Shown here: one piece after another, positions 52,067 through 64,000 of the stretch
How the letters are laid out: each line of letters opens with the position of its first letter
Position numbering within the stretch: position 1 is the first letter of the stretch
Translations under genes and position numbers: made by a program
The notes under the pieces: model-generated
The model's input: only the letters and a program-made list of their open reading frames with translations
What the model was told of the DNA's origin: nothing
Database searches by the model: none
DNA from: Lutraria lutraria
Taxonomy: Eukaryota > Mollusca > Bivalvia > Venerida > Mactridae
Assembly: GCA_964023205.1 (NCBI GenBank)
Contig: OZ026845.1
Location: 2,986,001-3,050,000, forward strand
Reading direction: 5' to 3'
DNA: 64,000 bases

Positions 52067-53649
52067 ACTGAGATTTTTTAAATATTGTTATCTACTACAA
52101 ATTATTATTTTTGTTTTTAAATAATTTTTATTTATGCGACTAATTGATTCCAGAATCCCCTGACCAAAAACATCTTTTAGTGATTTTGACAAAAAATCCT
52201 TTTCATTTTTAATTCTAGTTTTTTTTCAGAATATGCATATAATGCATAAAAAATGCCTAACCACCTACCTATTGTTATAAGCACAAGCCAGCATGTTTAA
52301 GAATAGCAATGGTTATGAACATATATCTGAGCCCATGTACATACACGAAACTAATTATGTATATTATAGCTGATCATCATGAGCGTTCTTGTTAGCTATA
52401 TTTCACAATTAATTATGCATAGTATTCCATTGATATAAGAAATAATTAATAAAGTAGCGTTCTTTTTATATTCCTTAATAAAATCTGTCATACGAGATAT
52501 AGATATTTGTAGATCCAGTAATTCTATAAAACATTCGTCAAATTAGTGGTCTGCGATGTTTATTACAGCGATGCTATTCAATATCAGGCGAGAAGCCAAC
52601 AGCGATAAAACAAATATAAATACGACCATGATGTTTACTGCTAACACACATATAAAAATACGAGGCAGCGTATATTATAAAACGACTTGCAATGTTGTTG
52701 TTGTCGCAAGCCAAGCATTACCATTACGATAGTCGTTAAATGTTGGGTTTTATATGAATATGAAGCTTTAGCCAGCTTTTACAACGCCACCTAAATCGAT
52801 CTGGCGCACAAACAAGCTCTTGGCAGACCTGGAAGAAAATATGTACATACAGAACACTTCTTATCAAAAGTAACATCGTCATATTTTGGCTTTACAGCAA
52901 TCTTTAGGGATTCTTTATCATCATCGTTAAGCTTAAACAATTCCAAAACATATTCTCTACTTTTATATGCATACTATATCATTGAAGAAATTCGTTACTT
53001 GATTATAAACAGATTTGATGCTTCAAGAATATATATGTCAGAAAGATTGATACATTAATTGCTTTGCTTCCTCACTCGTTAAAGATATATCAAGTATGTG
53101 AGGTAAAATACACCTAAAATGTCAGCAATAAATGTGTCAAATGGATGGAACTATTTAATGTATTGATGTACTAATGCGGAGGTATGCTCTCCAAACTCTT
53201 TAGAGATACGTTACTTGACAAAGATATACCAAGATAGCTTATTATATTGCAGTCTCGATCCTGGAATAATTGCAAATTTCGCATCGAGATAACAAACGGA
53301 AAAAAGTTAAGTTGGTCATTTACTGTCTGTGGCAGTGTTGTATGCTTCAGATTAACTTATTTTACCATTGGCAAAGTTGAAAACTTGTTACAACCACATA
53401 TTGTTACTCTGATTGATTAAATCAACCTTCAAGACGTGTATCGTAGACACAGAATTACACATTTTGGATTAGGTTCAGTGTCTCTAAATGTGATATTCAA
53501 AGAACTGTTTTGAACTTCTACTGCCTGCCTGCGGCAGTTTGTTTTTGTACGAGCGTGGTGGCCTTTGATATTCACGTTATGATTAGATGATTGTTTCAAT
53601 TGTCTCTTGCGAAGAAGCAAGGAGGCGAACTGAATATGAACGAAACGAA
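52067..53649. other. no gene seen
   Basis: AT-rich sequence; nothing recognised apart from the LINE fragment that begins near its right edge. Confidence 0.45.
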
Positions 53650-54150
53650 GTTTCTATTTTTTTTCAAGGCGTTGGGAATAAAAAGATATTTTTTAATTTA
53701 TTTAAACAAAGATTAAATGATAACTATCAACAAGTCCTACATTGCGATCTGTGTAATGCATCTAGGGCAATATTGTACAGATAATTATTAATAAGTTTTG
53801 ATTTTAAAAAGTATTTAGTCATTATAACAAACCAAAACCACAGAGTTGCATTAAGTAAATTAAGAATGTCGTCTTATCATCTTTTGGTAGAGACTGGCAG
53901 ATGGCATAAACCCGCAAAAATTCCATTTGATGAAAGAAAATGTCGATTTTGTAACAAACTAGATGATGAATATCATTTTATTATGGAATGCACTATTTTA
54001 AACAATTTAAGGAAACAATATATTGACTCATACTTTTGGAAAAGACCGTGCATGCAAATTTTTTTAGAATTAATATGTTGTGAAAATGAAAATATCTTAA
54101 AAAAATTAGCGTGTTATACCTATAAAGGCTTTTTATTAAAGAATAATTGA
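53650..54150 (+). pseudogene. reverse-transcriptase C-terminus with CCHC knuckle, one in-frame stop
   Basis: One reading frame (codons in register with 53587 and 53866) runs from FFQGVGNKK through FNLFKQRLNDNYQQ and SRAILYR, meets a TAA at 53782-53784, and continues in the same frame through LSKLRMSSYHLLVETGRW to KCRFC...EYHFIMEC, ending at TGA 54148-54150. The C-x2-C-x7-H-x4-C spacing is the zinc-knuckle found near the C-terminus of many LINE ORF2 proteins. The SRA-LYR, RMSS-ETGRW and WKRP blocks resemble retroelement proteins common in molluscs and lancelets. The catalytic RT and endonuclease domains are absent through 5' truncation, so it is dead. The stop is a single substitution-type lesion; no frameshift is needed. 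Confidence 0.8.
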
Positions 54151-54655
54151 TACAGATTACTTTTGTTTTAGCATTTTTTCTATTCTTTTACGTATATATA
54201 ATATATACTGACTATTTGTTGTCGATAATTTGTTTATGTTTAATGACAATGCAGTATCGTTTTAACTACATGTATTCATCTATAGTTCAGGGAATTCATT
54301 TCTAATCTATAATAACCAACTTATATAATAACGCTTACTATGCAAATGTAAACATATACTAGTATTATCCTTTCATTGTGATGTTGATTGTGATGTCGCA
54401 AAATCATCATTACCCTTCATTTTTGTATGATTTATACAGTTTTTCATATGCTTATTGTATTTTATAATATGCTTTGTCAAATTTTGGAGCTGTTATCGAA
54501 TATCAGTTTTTACATTATGTTATAATGTATCTTCTCCGTTACATTTCTTTTATTAATATGTCCTGTATATATCTGTAAATATGTTGTCCTCATGGGCCGC
54601 AAGGCTTAATGGACTTGAATTTCAAAAAAAAAAATTAAAAAAAATAAAAAATATT
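53650..54655 (+). mobile_element. 5'-truncated LINE (non-LTR retrotransposon), 3' end
   Basis: It holds the C-terminal end of a reverse-transcriptase ORF (53650-54150), about 470 bases of 3' untranslated sequence and a terminal cctcatgggccgcaaggctt ... ggacttgaatttc block followed by an A-rich tail (54625-54652). The GCCGCAAGGCTT box before the tail is, from memory, seen in lophotrochozoan LINEs. Truncation at the 5' end fits target-primed integration. No target duplication was identified, and the clade is not assigned. Confidence 0.8.
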
Positions 54656-56389
54656 ACAAAGTCTACATCTGTGTGCACTTTGGAATTTTGTTCCGATGAA
54701 TACCGTTTTTGACGATCAATTAAAACCGTACCTGCTTAAGTTTAGCCAGTACATACATTTAATTTTTTAAGACATAGTAACACCTGACCACTAATGTATG
54801 ATGTAGACATACTTTGATGCACTTTGAGAAATCCATCATAGTGACATGTTGATTTGTAGAGAAGGATGAGAAATGTTTTTGTGGATGTTCCCAAAAGACA
54901 TCTTAAGTCTGTGCATCGTCTTACCAGCGATAGTAAAAACGCAACAGGAACAAAAAATGCGTATAAATTGCTGTGCTCTTCTTGTAATTAGAGATTACCT
55001 CGTAAGTAAAGAGCTATGTTAAATACGGACAAATGAACCAATGGGAATACATTCTGACAATATACACAAGATGAATGTTACAAGACGTTCTTGAACGAGT
55101 TGCCATGAAAATAAATTATGTTTACCAAAATGGAAAGCTATTATTTGGTTTAAATAGTGTATATATTGGAGAGTATATATGACGTCTGGATAGAAGCCAA
55201 GAAAACGTAACTATAGTTCGCCCCCAAAACTGCGACATTCCAAAATAATTATTTCTTTGTCTTCTCTTTCTCTCATGGCGATGTTATTTTTGATGCACCG
55301 TCAGTGTCATTCATCTATTCAGACCATCTCTTCAGCTAACGATGTCGCCATAAATGAATTATGTAGCTGTACATGGATTGGCATTTGGAGACATTGTTTC
55401 GCGGACGTTTCCTGCAACGATCATTGCATTTTTTCTTCCTGCTTGAAAGTTTACAATAATGATACTAAAATGTCCTAAATTCTCTTGAAATGAGAAATAT
55501 GTAAATATAAATGAACATGATGATAAATTACATGAGCAATCACTGGGTGATATTAGTTTTAAGAATAGTTGAACATTCTTTTCTATTACAATATCACGTG
55601 CTCCTTTGCATAAAAACAACATTTTCTTGATTTGTTTTGGCAAACAACGAATGCAATCACATTGCGTAATGTAATAGAACGAGTAGATGTTTTGCATTTA
55701 ATAGAATTAGTAAACACGTCAGAAGGTTAAGTCAACGCTTTCCTTGATGTTATTTTATGCATGAAGTTAGCACGTACCACCTAGATATCAACTTTGGCGA
55801 AATATCATGGACGATCTAGGGACAGAATCAAATATGTTGACAGACAAAAAGGCAACTCCGCTTAACGTTTTATTACGTTTTCTTGATACATACATTGGAG
55901 AAAGTGATATTTTAGATGAATACAACCCTTTAGTGATCATTTAGTACCAAACAATCATTACCAAAATTCCATTTGAAAATGACAGGATATTTTTAAACTC
56001 TCTATAAAATCTTGAACAAAACTCAGTGCACCAGGTTCAGATATTTAATATTAAACATGTATTCAAAGAATTTGATACCCTTTGCCATATTTTCTAAAAT
56101 ACTATAGTTTGTTGTTTGTTAGTAACAACACAGTTTAAGCGCTAAAAATTATGGTCCAATTATGCATTGTCTAAAATGATTTGAAAAAAGTGCAATCAAT
56201 GCACAACATTGTACAGACTGATAGTAGATCGGAGTAGTCTGGGGCACCGAGTCATTGCTTCATGCTTAGGAAACGCACCTTTCATCGCTTCCACGGCTTC
56301 TTTCAAACCAAAGTCATAATAATTTTGTGTACTACGGCTTCTTTATTGGTTTACCATAAGCTTCCTGAGTGACATGTACAATTGTTTCA
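54656..56389. other. no gene seen
   Basis: AT-rich sequence. Open frames at 55257-55478 (+) and 55359-55697 (-) overlap each other and have no recognised domain. Confidence 0.45.
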
Positions 56390-56510
56390 GCACTCTGGTA
56401 GGAACTTCAATAAAGAACTCCTGATTTCTTCTGTCTTGTATTAACGCCTGTTTCAGTCATTTTTCAAAGGTAATAATCTTAATAAAGTTTCTGTTCTGTT
56501 CTGTTCGGTA
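56390..56510 (+). mobile_element. possible retroelement 3' end with TTCTG pentamer tail
   Basis: taataatcttaataaagttt is followed by ctgttctgttctgttcgg (56491-56508), a short pentamer tail of the sort that ends some non-LTR elements and SINEs. The body upstream is not recognised, so the left edge is a guess. Confidence 0.35.
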
Positions 56511-57339
56511 CTCCTTTTCTTAGTTTCTCTCTGTTTCACATATTCAATGTGGAGGAAGGGAAAGGTAGAATTCTTGGGATGGTGGAAATGATTTTATCTA
56601 TGAATCATGTATATACATGTATATATATAACTTATCTCGCATACTAGTATTCATGTTATATTTCTTATCTTTTGAACTACTTATTAAATAGTTTGTTCGA
56701 CTTGCTCATCTGGTTTATTTCCCAAAATAACTACATTTGTAGTATGGAAATCATTCTTAAGTGTCTCTTCCGTTGTCGCCACTTTCGTTTTATTGAAAGT
56801 ATTCTCCTTCTTCGGACAGAGTTTCTTCTGTGATATGATTACTACCCAAACAATCGGCGTCTACATTCCCGTAAAATTCAAGTCTGATCAATCTTGAAGC
56901 TTTAACAAATGCTAAAATACTCCCATGAACGCCTCTAACAAAGAAATGCCAACTTTGTGAATGAATACATGAACCTACTTGTTGATCGCTGACCTTGGTG
57001 TCTCTGTCGCTCCATCACCCGACAGACAAAGATATCATTCAATTATTGTCCCTAGAAATACCATCTGATCATGCTAATTGTATCGATCAAAGATGCCGTC
57101 TCTTAATATGTGATCTGTTCTTAATATTGCGCGAAACTGTATATTGTATTTAATCAATAAAAAAAGTCGTTATATCAAGTTATCTTGCGTTTTAAAATTG
57201 GGCTTTGGAATCATATTCTTATATCAACTCATTCAACAAGTTAGTGACGTTGCCGCTAAATTCTCGACGGACCTGCTAGTGTCTTTTAACGGGTATCTTT
57301 TGAAATACAATATTCATTGTACACACTAGCATATAATTA
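56511..57339. other. no gene seen
   Basis: AT-rich sequence with a short TA/CA tract near 56608-56630; nothing else recognised. Confidence 0.5.
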
Positions 57340-57486
57340 CCAACCCTCTCTGGAGCAACAACCTCCCTCCAACAACATAATGATTATTCCCCATTGCGCG
57401 CTTTAGCAATTAATTTAACCTCTTTAGAGCAACAACCTCTGAACAACAGCATAATTTTGCTACTCCCAAAAGGTGTTGCATTGGAG
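57340..57486 (-). repeat. dispersed repeat (GTAGCAAAATTATGCTGTTG family), copy 2
   Basis: On the minus strand gggagtagcaaaattatgct, gttgttcagaggttgttgct and agaggttaaattaatt match 19203-19350 closely. The second half (atgttgttggagggaggttg, ttgctccagagagg) also matches. Opposite orientation to copy 1. Confidence 0.75.
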
Positions 57487-58702
57487 AGCTTTCACTGTAC
57501 ATCTTATGTCGTTTAACTATATTCGGTCTGGTGTTATAAGCGGTAAAACATGTTTCATGTATTCAATATTGAATGTATTTACTGTATCGATGTAATACGC
57601 TCGTGTTTAGTGGAGGTAAAATAAGTAATTACAACTAAAACTAGGTATTTTTGTCCGTTATTACAACAGATCCACCTGCGTATATTTAATTCTACTTGAG
57701 ATAGTGTTTCACATTTACACAGACATAATCATACAAATCATATCACTCAGAATGCTAAGTTTGTGAAATTAAGTTTACAACATTAAAATAACATTAAACT
57801 CAACAGTTTTCAAGTTTAATCGGTTTATATTCCATGCAGTGAATCGTTTCAAGATGCTCTGTCCGCACTAATGTAAGAACACTGAAACTAGTGCGGTTTT
57901 GCATGGGAACAAAAACACGTTATTTTTTAGGCCGGTGTGACTGAAAAAAGATTATATCACATTTTTTTCTAATAACTCAATCTAGACTTTATCTAATTTG
58001 ATAGCTAGTTATAAGATTTTATGTTCGAATCTGGCGACATCTGTTGGATTACATTATTTAGTTTAGAATGCACGGTAATTCCGTTTAAGGTTGAGTTGAG
58101 GAACACAAAGAGTGAATAATTCGTTTAACATATGTTACTTAAATACGCTAAAATACATTATCCGATTCTGACTGTACGAACACTATTATACTCGAAACAT
58201 CCCGTTTTTCACGGTTGGACAGAATTCATTCAGCTCTTGGTTCGTTACATTGGGACAATAATACAATCATTATTTGAACAGTCGGGATGCCAATAAATCG
58301 ACCTATTGTTTCCAATTAGACATAACAATTTAGGCTTTATCTGATCATCACATTTCATGCTATGCTTTATCTTAAACATTGTCTTAATTGAGTGTTTATT
58401 TTCAATGTTTGAGTCGGCACAATAATTAGAAATTAATTGGACAAAACTTGAAACTATTTCTCTTTGATATAACGTTTTTACTTTAAAACAAGCAAACTCG
58501 CTGATTTATATTTGATGGTTTATAACGAACAAGGCATCTGACCATTGAAACGAAAAGTTTAAGAAAACCTGGAATTATTCCCATTACGATGCTCCTGCAG
58601 TCTTATCTGTCCTGGGTGATTATGCTTAAATATCGCATGGTTGTCTGAGGGAGACATTTCCACGCGAAAAAAAATAGTCGCTAAATCCATGTATGTAAAT
58701 CG
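57487..58702. other. no gene seen
   Basis: AT-rich sequence; nothing recognised. Confidence 0.5.
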
Positions 58703-58839
58703 TATGCAATTGAAAAAAATAGTTCCTTTTTATCGATTTACCAATTTCATCCTTTACGCGTGTTATTTAAAAAATAAAATAAATGCGTAAAGATAAACTT
58801 GGTAAATCGATAAAAAATAACTTTTTTTTCAGTGGCATA
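58703..58839. repeat. 137-bp inverted repeat with 25-base loop
   Basis: The left arm (58703-58759), tatgcaattgaaaaaaatag to cctttacgc, pairs with the right arm (58785-58839), gcgtaaag to cagtggcata. The best block is tttttatcgatttacca / tggtaaatcgataaaaa. The loop is AT-only apart from the edges. This could be a small MITE or a transcribed hairpin; no target duplication is obvious. Confidence 0.8.
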
Positions 58840-60087
58840 ACACTCAATTTCCGGTGGTAACAGGCGTATGAATACGTTCAGTTAAATGGGGCGTCAACAA
58901 CATTGAAAACCTGATTCTTGTAGAGATGCCACCTCCCTCGTGTATTTACTTTCCTATTTCACAAATAAACAAAGGATCAATGACGTTGTAATTTGCGAAC
59001 ATTCATTTCTTTTCCATGCTTTTTAATTTAAATTTATGCTTGATGATCTCTCGACATTTCTAATCAACTCTGTCAAAATAGTTCAAAATTAACCATTTTA
59101 AACTCACGATGTACTAAGTTTTTGTCAATTATTGAAACGTGAAGCATTTAATTACACGTATTACATTAGATATTGCAGAGATAAAAAGCGTGTGTTTTAA
59201 TTACATAATCTCATCAATGCCATTTTAATAAGCGACAAATTAATGTAAAGAAAATTAAATGCAAACAATTTCATCGTACACAATTATAAAACGTACACAC
59301 ACAAAACACAAACAGAAATGGATACGACAAGGAAGAAACTTATATTAATCTAAACAGCCTTAGGAGCTTGCGTATATTTTAAGCATTTTATCGCATTTTG
59401 CTCCAAATTTATTTTTTTGTATAAAAGTTCTGAAAGGAATTATTTGTGCGCGCGACAGACTAGACCTTTTGTAAATATAATGTTCGCATTCTGAATACGT
59501 TATATTCAGAGCGTCAAGGCGGCGAGTATTTTTCAAAAGTAATTTCATAGAAATACCAAAGAGAATAAACTGGAGCCGACCAGATATTCCGCTATAACCA
59601 CATATCCATAATCAAAAAAGTACATACATTACATCAGAAAGTTCAATTCCTTTTTTTCTCATTTAAAGAGCATCGTGTGCGATAAAATTTTATTACTGAT
59701 CAGATTTATTTGTAGTTTTACCGAAGATAAATACAATATTGGTATCGAGTGCATTTTAAAAGCCCCATGATTAAGTTTATTAGAAGACGAGTATACGAGT
59801 ATTTGTAGTTAGCACAACATCCCTAGGTCAGTAGCTTAATTTATAAGCTCGTGTGTTGTGCTTAGAATCAAATTAGATCTTGCTACATCAATGTTTAGTC
59901 ATAAAACTGCGATATTTTCAATTGATCATAATATACCTTCAGTAACTTCCAACGTTCTACTTACAGACAGAAACCATAGAATATGTCGGCACTCGTTTAG
60001 CGAACATATTCGCATTTAATTGAAGTAATTAGCAACATAGATTATTTCGATAATTTCATGTTCAATGTACAACTAAATGTGTTAGTG
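58840..60087. other. no gene seen
   Basis: AT-rich sequence; the minus-strand frame 59360-59548 is short and unassigned. Confidence 0.5.
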
Positions 60088-60252
60088 GCCACCTCCCAAT
60101 ATAGGTCATCCTGTAAATAAAGGGTCATTTTTCTAAAAACATTCACTGATTATGTTTAACAAAATGAACATCTGAACATAGGCCACCTGTCAATAAAGAC
60201 CTCTTTTTGTCTCTCCCAAGGGTGGCCTTTGTTCACAGGTTTGATTGCATAT
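60088..60252 (+). repeat. dispersed repeat with GGCCACCT units
   Basis: ggccacctcccaatataggtc (first part, 60088-) and ggccacctgtcaataaagac (60181-) are two related units about 93 bases apart. The second runs into gtctctcccaagggtggcc and tttgttcacaggtttgattg. The 60176-60252 part matches 38836-38930. Complementary ggccacc / ggtggcc strings suggest foldback potential. Confidence 0.55.
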
Positions 60253-62085
60253 ACAAGTTTTATTTGACATAATTTCACTTTATGTAAATAGCATGACAGT
60301 ATGAATTAACATACATGTACATAGTAACAATACAACTTTGTATATAAAAATATCTCAATCAAACGCATACAACTGTGCTTGATAATTATTTTCAACACCA
60401 ACATGCTTTTATACTTTTGTTTATAAACGGTACTTTTGTTGTTCTACATGTTCATTTTAAACTAATTTCGGTGTTTATCTTTTTCATATACTGTAACTAT
60501 TTAAATATCCCTCCCCTATTTGCATCGTTCTTCTGAAAATCTGAGTTTAGTACTAGTATATCTTTCTATTCGTTTGATAATACTAAATGGCTCAACTGTG
60601 ATTCAATAACCTAGACTATTGTAAGTAAGGGATTTTATTGCCAATGTAATAATACATTATAACCCGGACCAGGAAAAAACCTGTTTTCAAATTTAGTAGA
60701 ACTACGGGAGGCTTATAGTTGGGAGATGAAAATATTCTACTTTTATTACCTATAGGTCGTGTCACAGCGGGAATTTATATACATCCGACGTGACAGAAAT
60801 ATTTTCTTCATAATATTATTTATTAATATGAACATAGAATTCGATTGACGAAACATTCATACATTTTAATAAGAAGAAAACCTTTCTTTTAGACATGGAG
60901 CTGAACCGAACCGAACCATGTTAATCAACTGATTCATGTACACCGAATATTAGGCCATCCTTATGTTACAGGGGTTTAGATATAAAACACAAACAGATTG
61001 TTTGATTCCGATAATATGTATTCAGATGCAGATGGTGATGAAGAAATAGTAATAGAGAGCCTGTATAAAATAAGAAAAGTACAGGTTAGAAATAGCGAAG
61101 CATACAAAACAACAAGAAAATAAATAATAAGTTCCACGCGTACACAAAACGAAGTATGAGTTAATTCAATAATGTTCAATAAAACTATTTAAATAAACTT
61201 ACCAGGATCAGTGTAGAAATATAACAATGTAAATTGTTATATTTCAATAATGCGATGAAGATAATATATAGACGAGTTGTGAAATGGTCTAGACTAAAAA
61301 AGAACGAACTAAAGAGTGTTTTCCTGGCAAGGGTTCATTTTAGCGGGAAGAGGATTATAGTGCATGATGGGACTAAGTGCACGAGAATATTAGTGAACAT
61401 CTCTCATACCAATTCACAACTTTCAATCAACCATACTCGCATTCATTCGCTGATCCGTACAATAAACAACTAATCAGTATCCCCCTTACTGGTATACAGT
61501 TAGGCAGATACAATACACACTATATAACATATACAATACATAATACAGCTAGACATGGACATAAAGGACATATGAAATAAAATAAAAAAAGGGTTAATTG
61601 AGACAAGGGTAACACTTAGAAATAATTGATTTGAGTAACACTACTTACTCACCAAAAAACGACCTACCTAACTTTTTTTTGCCTCTTGGGTAGAATTTGT
61701 TTTTTGAGTATCTATGTTTATCAATAGCGTTTTGTATATCAACATTTATTATGTATTCAATGTAAAAAAAGAAGTAAAAGAATGTTAATGATGGTCACAT
61801 CTGCCTAGATTTAACAAATTTATGAAGGCAATTTGCTAAATTTCATGAAAACGTTATTGAGACTATAGTGGCTATGTGTTAACTAAGTCTAAACAAATAA
61901 ACGTTCCAATTATGTGAACTCAAAAGGAACCCGAATTGTTTTAATGCAGATGTGGGTTCGGGGTTATTTTAGTACGCAATGGTTTCTTTATAATTGAACT
62001 TTAATCAATATGACATGTTTTATGAATGCCACGGAAATTTCATTAGCATCACGCTACAAAAGTACGTGACCCAAACTTTTAACCG
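60253..62085. other. no gene seen; one short hairpin
   Basis: AT-rich sequence apart from the hairpin at 61216-61245. The overlapping frames at 61234-61580 show no domain. Confidence 0.45.
61216..61245. repeat. perfect 13-bp hairpin
   Basis: gaaatataacaat (61216-61228), loop gtaa, attgttatatttc (61233-61245). Perfect pairing; AT-rich, so possibly chance. Confidence 0.7.
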
Positions 62086-62091
62086 TAGGTA

Positions 62092-62350
62092 TAGTGCGAT
62101 TTTATTAACCTGTCAAAGCTGAATAATTACACGGTTGTTGAATGCGATTATTTTTAGCTTCGTAGCACAGTCGATAGTTTTCGTTTATTTTACTGTTATG
62201 GAATGTTCCAACCAATGTGTTGATATATAACGGTAAAACGACAATTATCGTGTAACTTAAGAAAGCAATCGAACCTCACCGAAGCTAAACATGAATGCAA
62301 TTATTGACCGTGCAATTATGCAGGTTTGACAGTTTAATAAAATCGCACTA
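62092..62350. mobile_element. 259-bp near-complete foldback MITE with 6-bp direct repeats
   Basis: The ends tagtgcgattttattaa (62092-) and ttaataaaatcgcacta (-62350) are inverted and pairing continues inward. Blocks ctgtcaaagctg/cagg-tttgacag, gaatgcgattattttta and tagcttcg/cgaagcta match, and an inner pair tcgatagttttcgt / acgacaattatcg closes near the centre. Almost the whole element folds into one hairpin around a loop near 62195-62220. Identical taggta flanks both ends (62086-62091 and 62351-62356), a 6-base duplication, although a TA duplication inside a longer coincidental match is possible. No coding capacity. Confidence 0.85.
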
Positions 62351-62356
62351 TAGGTA

Positions 62357-64000
62357 TTATTTGTTTGAAATTACAATAATGGAATAATGTTTTTTTTTTC
62401 AAAATCGCTAATACATTTTTAGGGGGTCGGTGTGAGGGGGTTGAACAAAACGTTCGCCTTACCATAAACCAACAACTTGGCTTACTGGCCTTAAAGTTAT
62501 GACTAAAAAGCGTTGATGTATATGAGGAACTTGATAAGTAAACATTTCATAATGGCTTTAGCGGTAGACGTACAATGCTATAGTTGTCATGTTAAATAAT
62601 TTTGAACAAGCCTCCATAACACATCCCGTGATACATGGTATGCCATCCTTTTTCTCAACATGGTTTCATTTCTGCCATGATTATTTCAAAATGACAATTT
62701 AGTCCAAACATCTTCTGACAAAATAACATGGATACCATGATTTGAGTAACATATTTGACAAGAAGTGCAGACACCAATTTTATAGCGGCGACTGTTCATA
62801 TTTCCTACGCCACTGCCAAAGAAGTTAGTTTTGTGTCATTATAGATAATTCACAACTCAGACGTTGTTTGGCTATCAGACAATCAACAGTACTATGTCAA
62901 GAATTGCATTTTGTCTGAATGTGCATTGTAGCCATGGAAATATTTGTTGCCAGAAAGTAGCGTCAAGGATGCTCCTAATACACATATGCTTTTGTTACAT
63001 TTTTGGAAAGGGCTTTGTGTTTTTCATTACCTATTCGAGATGATATATATGTCGTCTATGTAAGTAACGGTCGCCAAATACAATATTTCTCCTTTGAGTC
63101 GAAATAATGTTAGTGTATTCAGCTCTTCAGAATAGACTTTTCTTATCTTCTAGAAAGTTTATGATTAATTAGCGTTCGTTTTTTTGCGGCCTGTTCAGAT
63201 GAATTTCATGCTCCAATGTTTGAAGCTTGGAGATCAGCAAGTATACAGGGATATACAAATGTAGTTAAACACTCGTACAAGCTTTTGAGGAGTATTTTTA
63301 GAAAGACTCGGCTTTAGGCAGACTAATTGATTAATATTAAGTTATTCTAAATATATGCTCTAGGTCTCCATAGGGGAAATTGCGAAACGTATGCATTTAG
63401 ACGTTTTACATTATTTGGCTGGCTTTCATTTTGATGTTCAGGGCACCTACCATATGGCTTTAATTTCTTTAGAAAAAAAATCAACAATTTGGGTTTTGCA
63501 GTCCTTTATTTGTTAGTACTTGGAGTCCCTAATAAAACAGACAAGTATATAGCAATTACGTGGTAGATGTTCATAAGTTTCCATTAAGAAGTAGCTAATT
63601 AGCTTTCCCTGCTCCAATAACGCCAAGGTTTCCATTGTGAATTCTCGTTTAAAGCACCGCCAATCATGTTTATTTTTCCTAATTGACACAAACGCAATCA
63701 AGACGCGAACGAAGGAGGGCTTTTAGACATTTGGAGTAATTACTGATTCAGCCGTTTATTGCTGCCTTGCATTTGTGAATAATTCTGCATCTTGATGGAA
63801 TTAGATGATATTTATAAAGAAAAAGATCCTCATATGGGCTCTCGAATTGTTAAAACCGTTGCACTAATCGTAATTTTGTGAGTTTGAACACTCTGAAATT
63901 GGTTGCACTCTTTGATAGTTGTATTGTTGAATGCTATGAAGTAACAACAGAGTAGTTATCATATTGATAAACCAAAGATTATCCGTACAATACTGCTATA
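62357..64000. other. no gene seen
   Basis: AT-rich sequence to the end of the window; nothing recognised. Confidence 0.5.

Overview
This is an AT-rich eukaryotic window (about one third G+C by eye) with no intact multi-exon gene that I can assemble. The best clue to origin is the repeat content. Several tRNA-derived SINE copies have a 3' body and tail of a kind I remember from bivalve and other mollusc genomes, and there is a decayed LINE whose C-terminus resembles retroelements common in lophotrochozoans. I infer a mollusc, probably a bivalve. This rests on memory of repeat families, not on a database search. No rRNA, functional tRNA, CRISPR or prokaryotic feature was seen.

Layout. 1-9.8 kb: SINE (846-1275), SINE relic (3602-3849), a 22-bp TGACGTA minisatellite (4484-4934) and a 702-bp foldback element between TTAA sites (7326-8027). 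9.8-23.5 kb: a possible signal-peptide first exon (10132-10228), a non-autonomous hAT-like transposon with perfect 8-bp target duplications (16513-17947), a dispersed repeat (19203-19350), a SINE relic, and a GC-richer candidate exon ending at a GTAAGT donor (23236-23464). 25.5-30.6 kb: a plus-strand SINE, a 1.56-kb mosaic minisatellite of 65-bp and 61-bp units (27308-28869), a 39-bp triplicate repeat carrying GTCACGTGAC (29104-29220), and the best first-exon candidate, a signal peptide ending at a phase-1 GTAAGT donor (30479-30551).

30.6-64 kb: mostly featureless AT-rich DNA that could be intron or intergenic. It is punctuated by simple repeats (22-bp poly-C, ACG/ACA triplets, a 14-bp tandem), a pogo-like MITE (40496-40628), four further SINE or SINE-like copies and retroelement tails, a LINE 3' fragment with one in-frame stop (53650-54655), a 137-bp hairpin (58703-58839) and a 259-bp near-complete foldback MITE with 6-bp direct repeats (62092-62350).

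The three exon candidates are all on the plus strand and all end in phase 1, the pattern of secreted or cell-surface proteins built from symmetrical exons. I cannot show that they belong to one gene. Everything else is best read as mobile-element debris and tandem repeats. Most long open frames in the window are by-products of tandem arrays or of SINEs.
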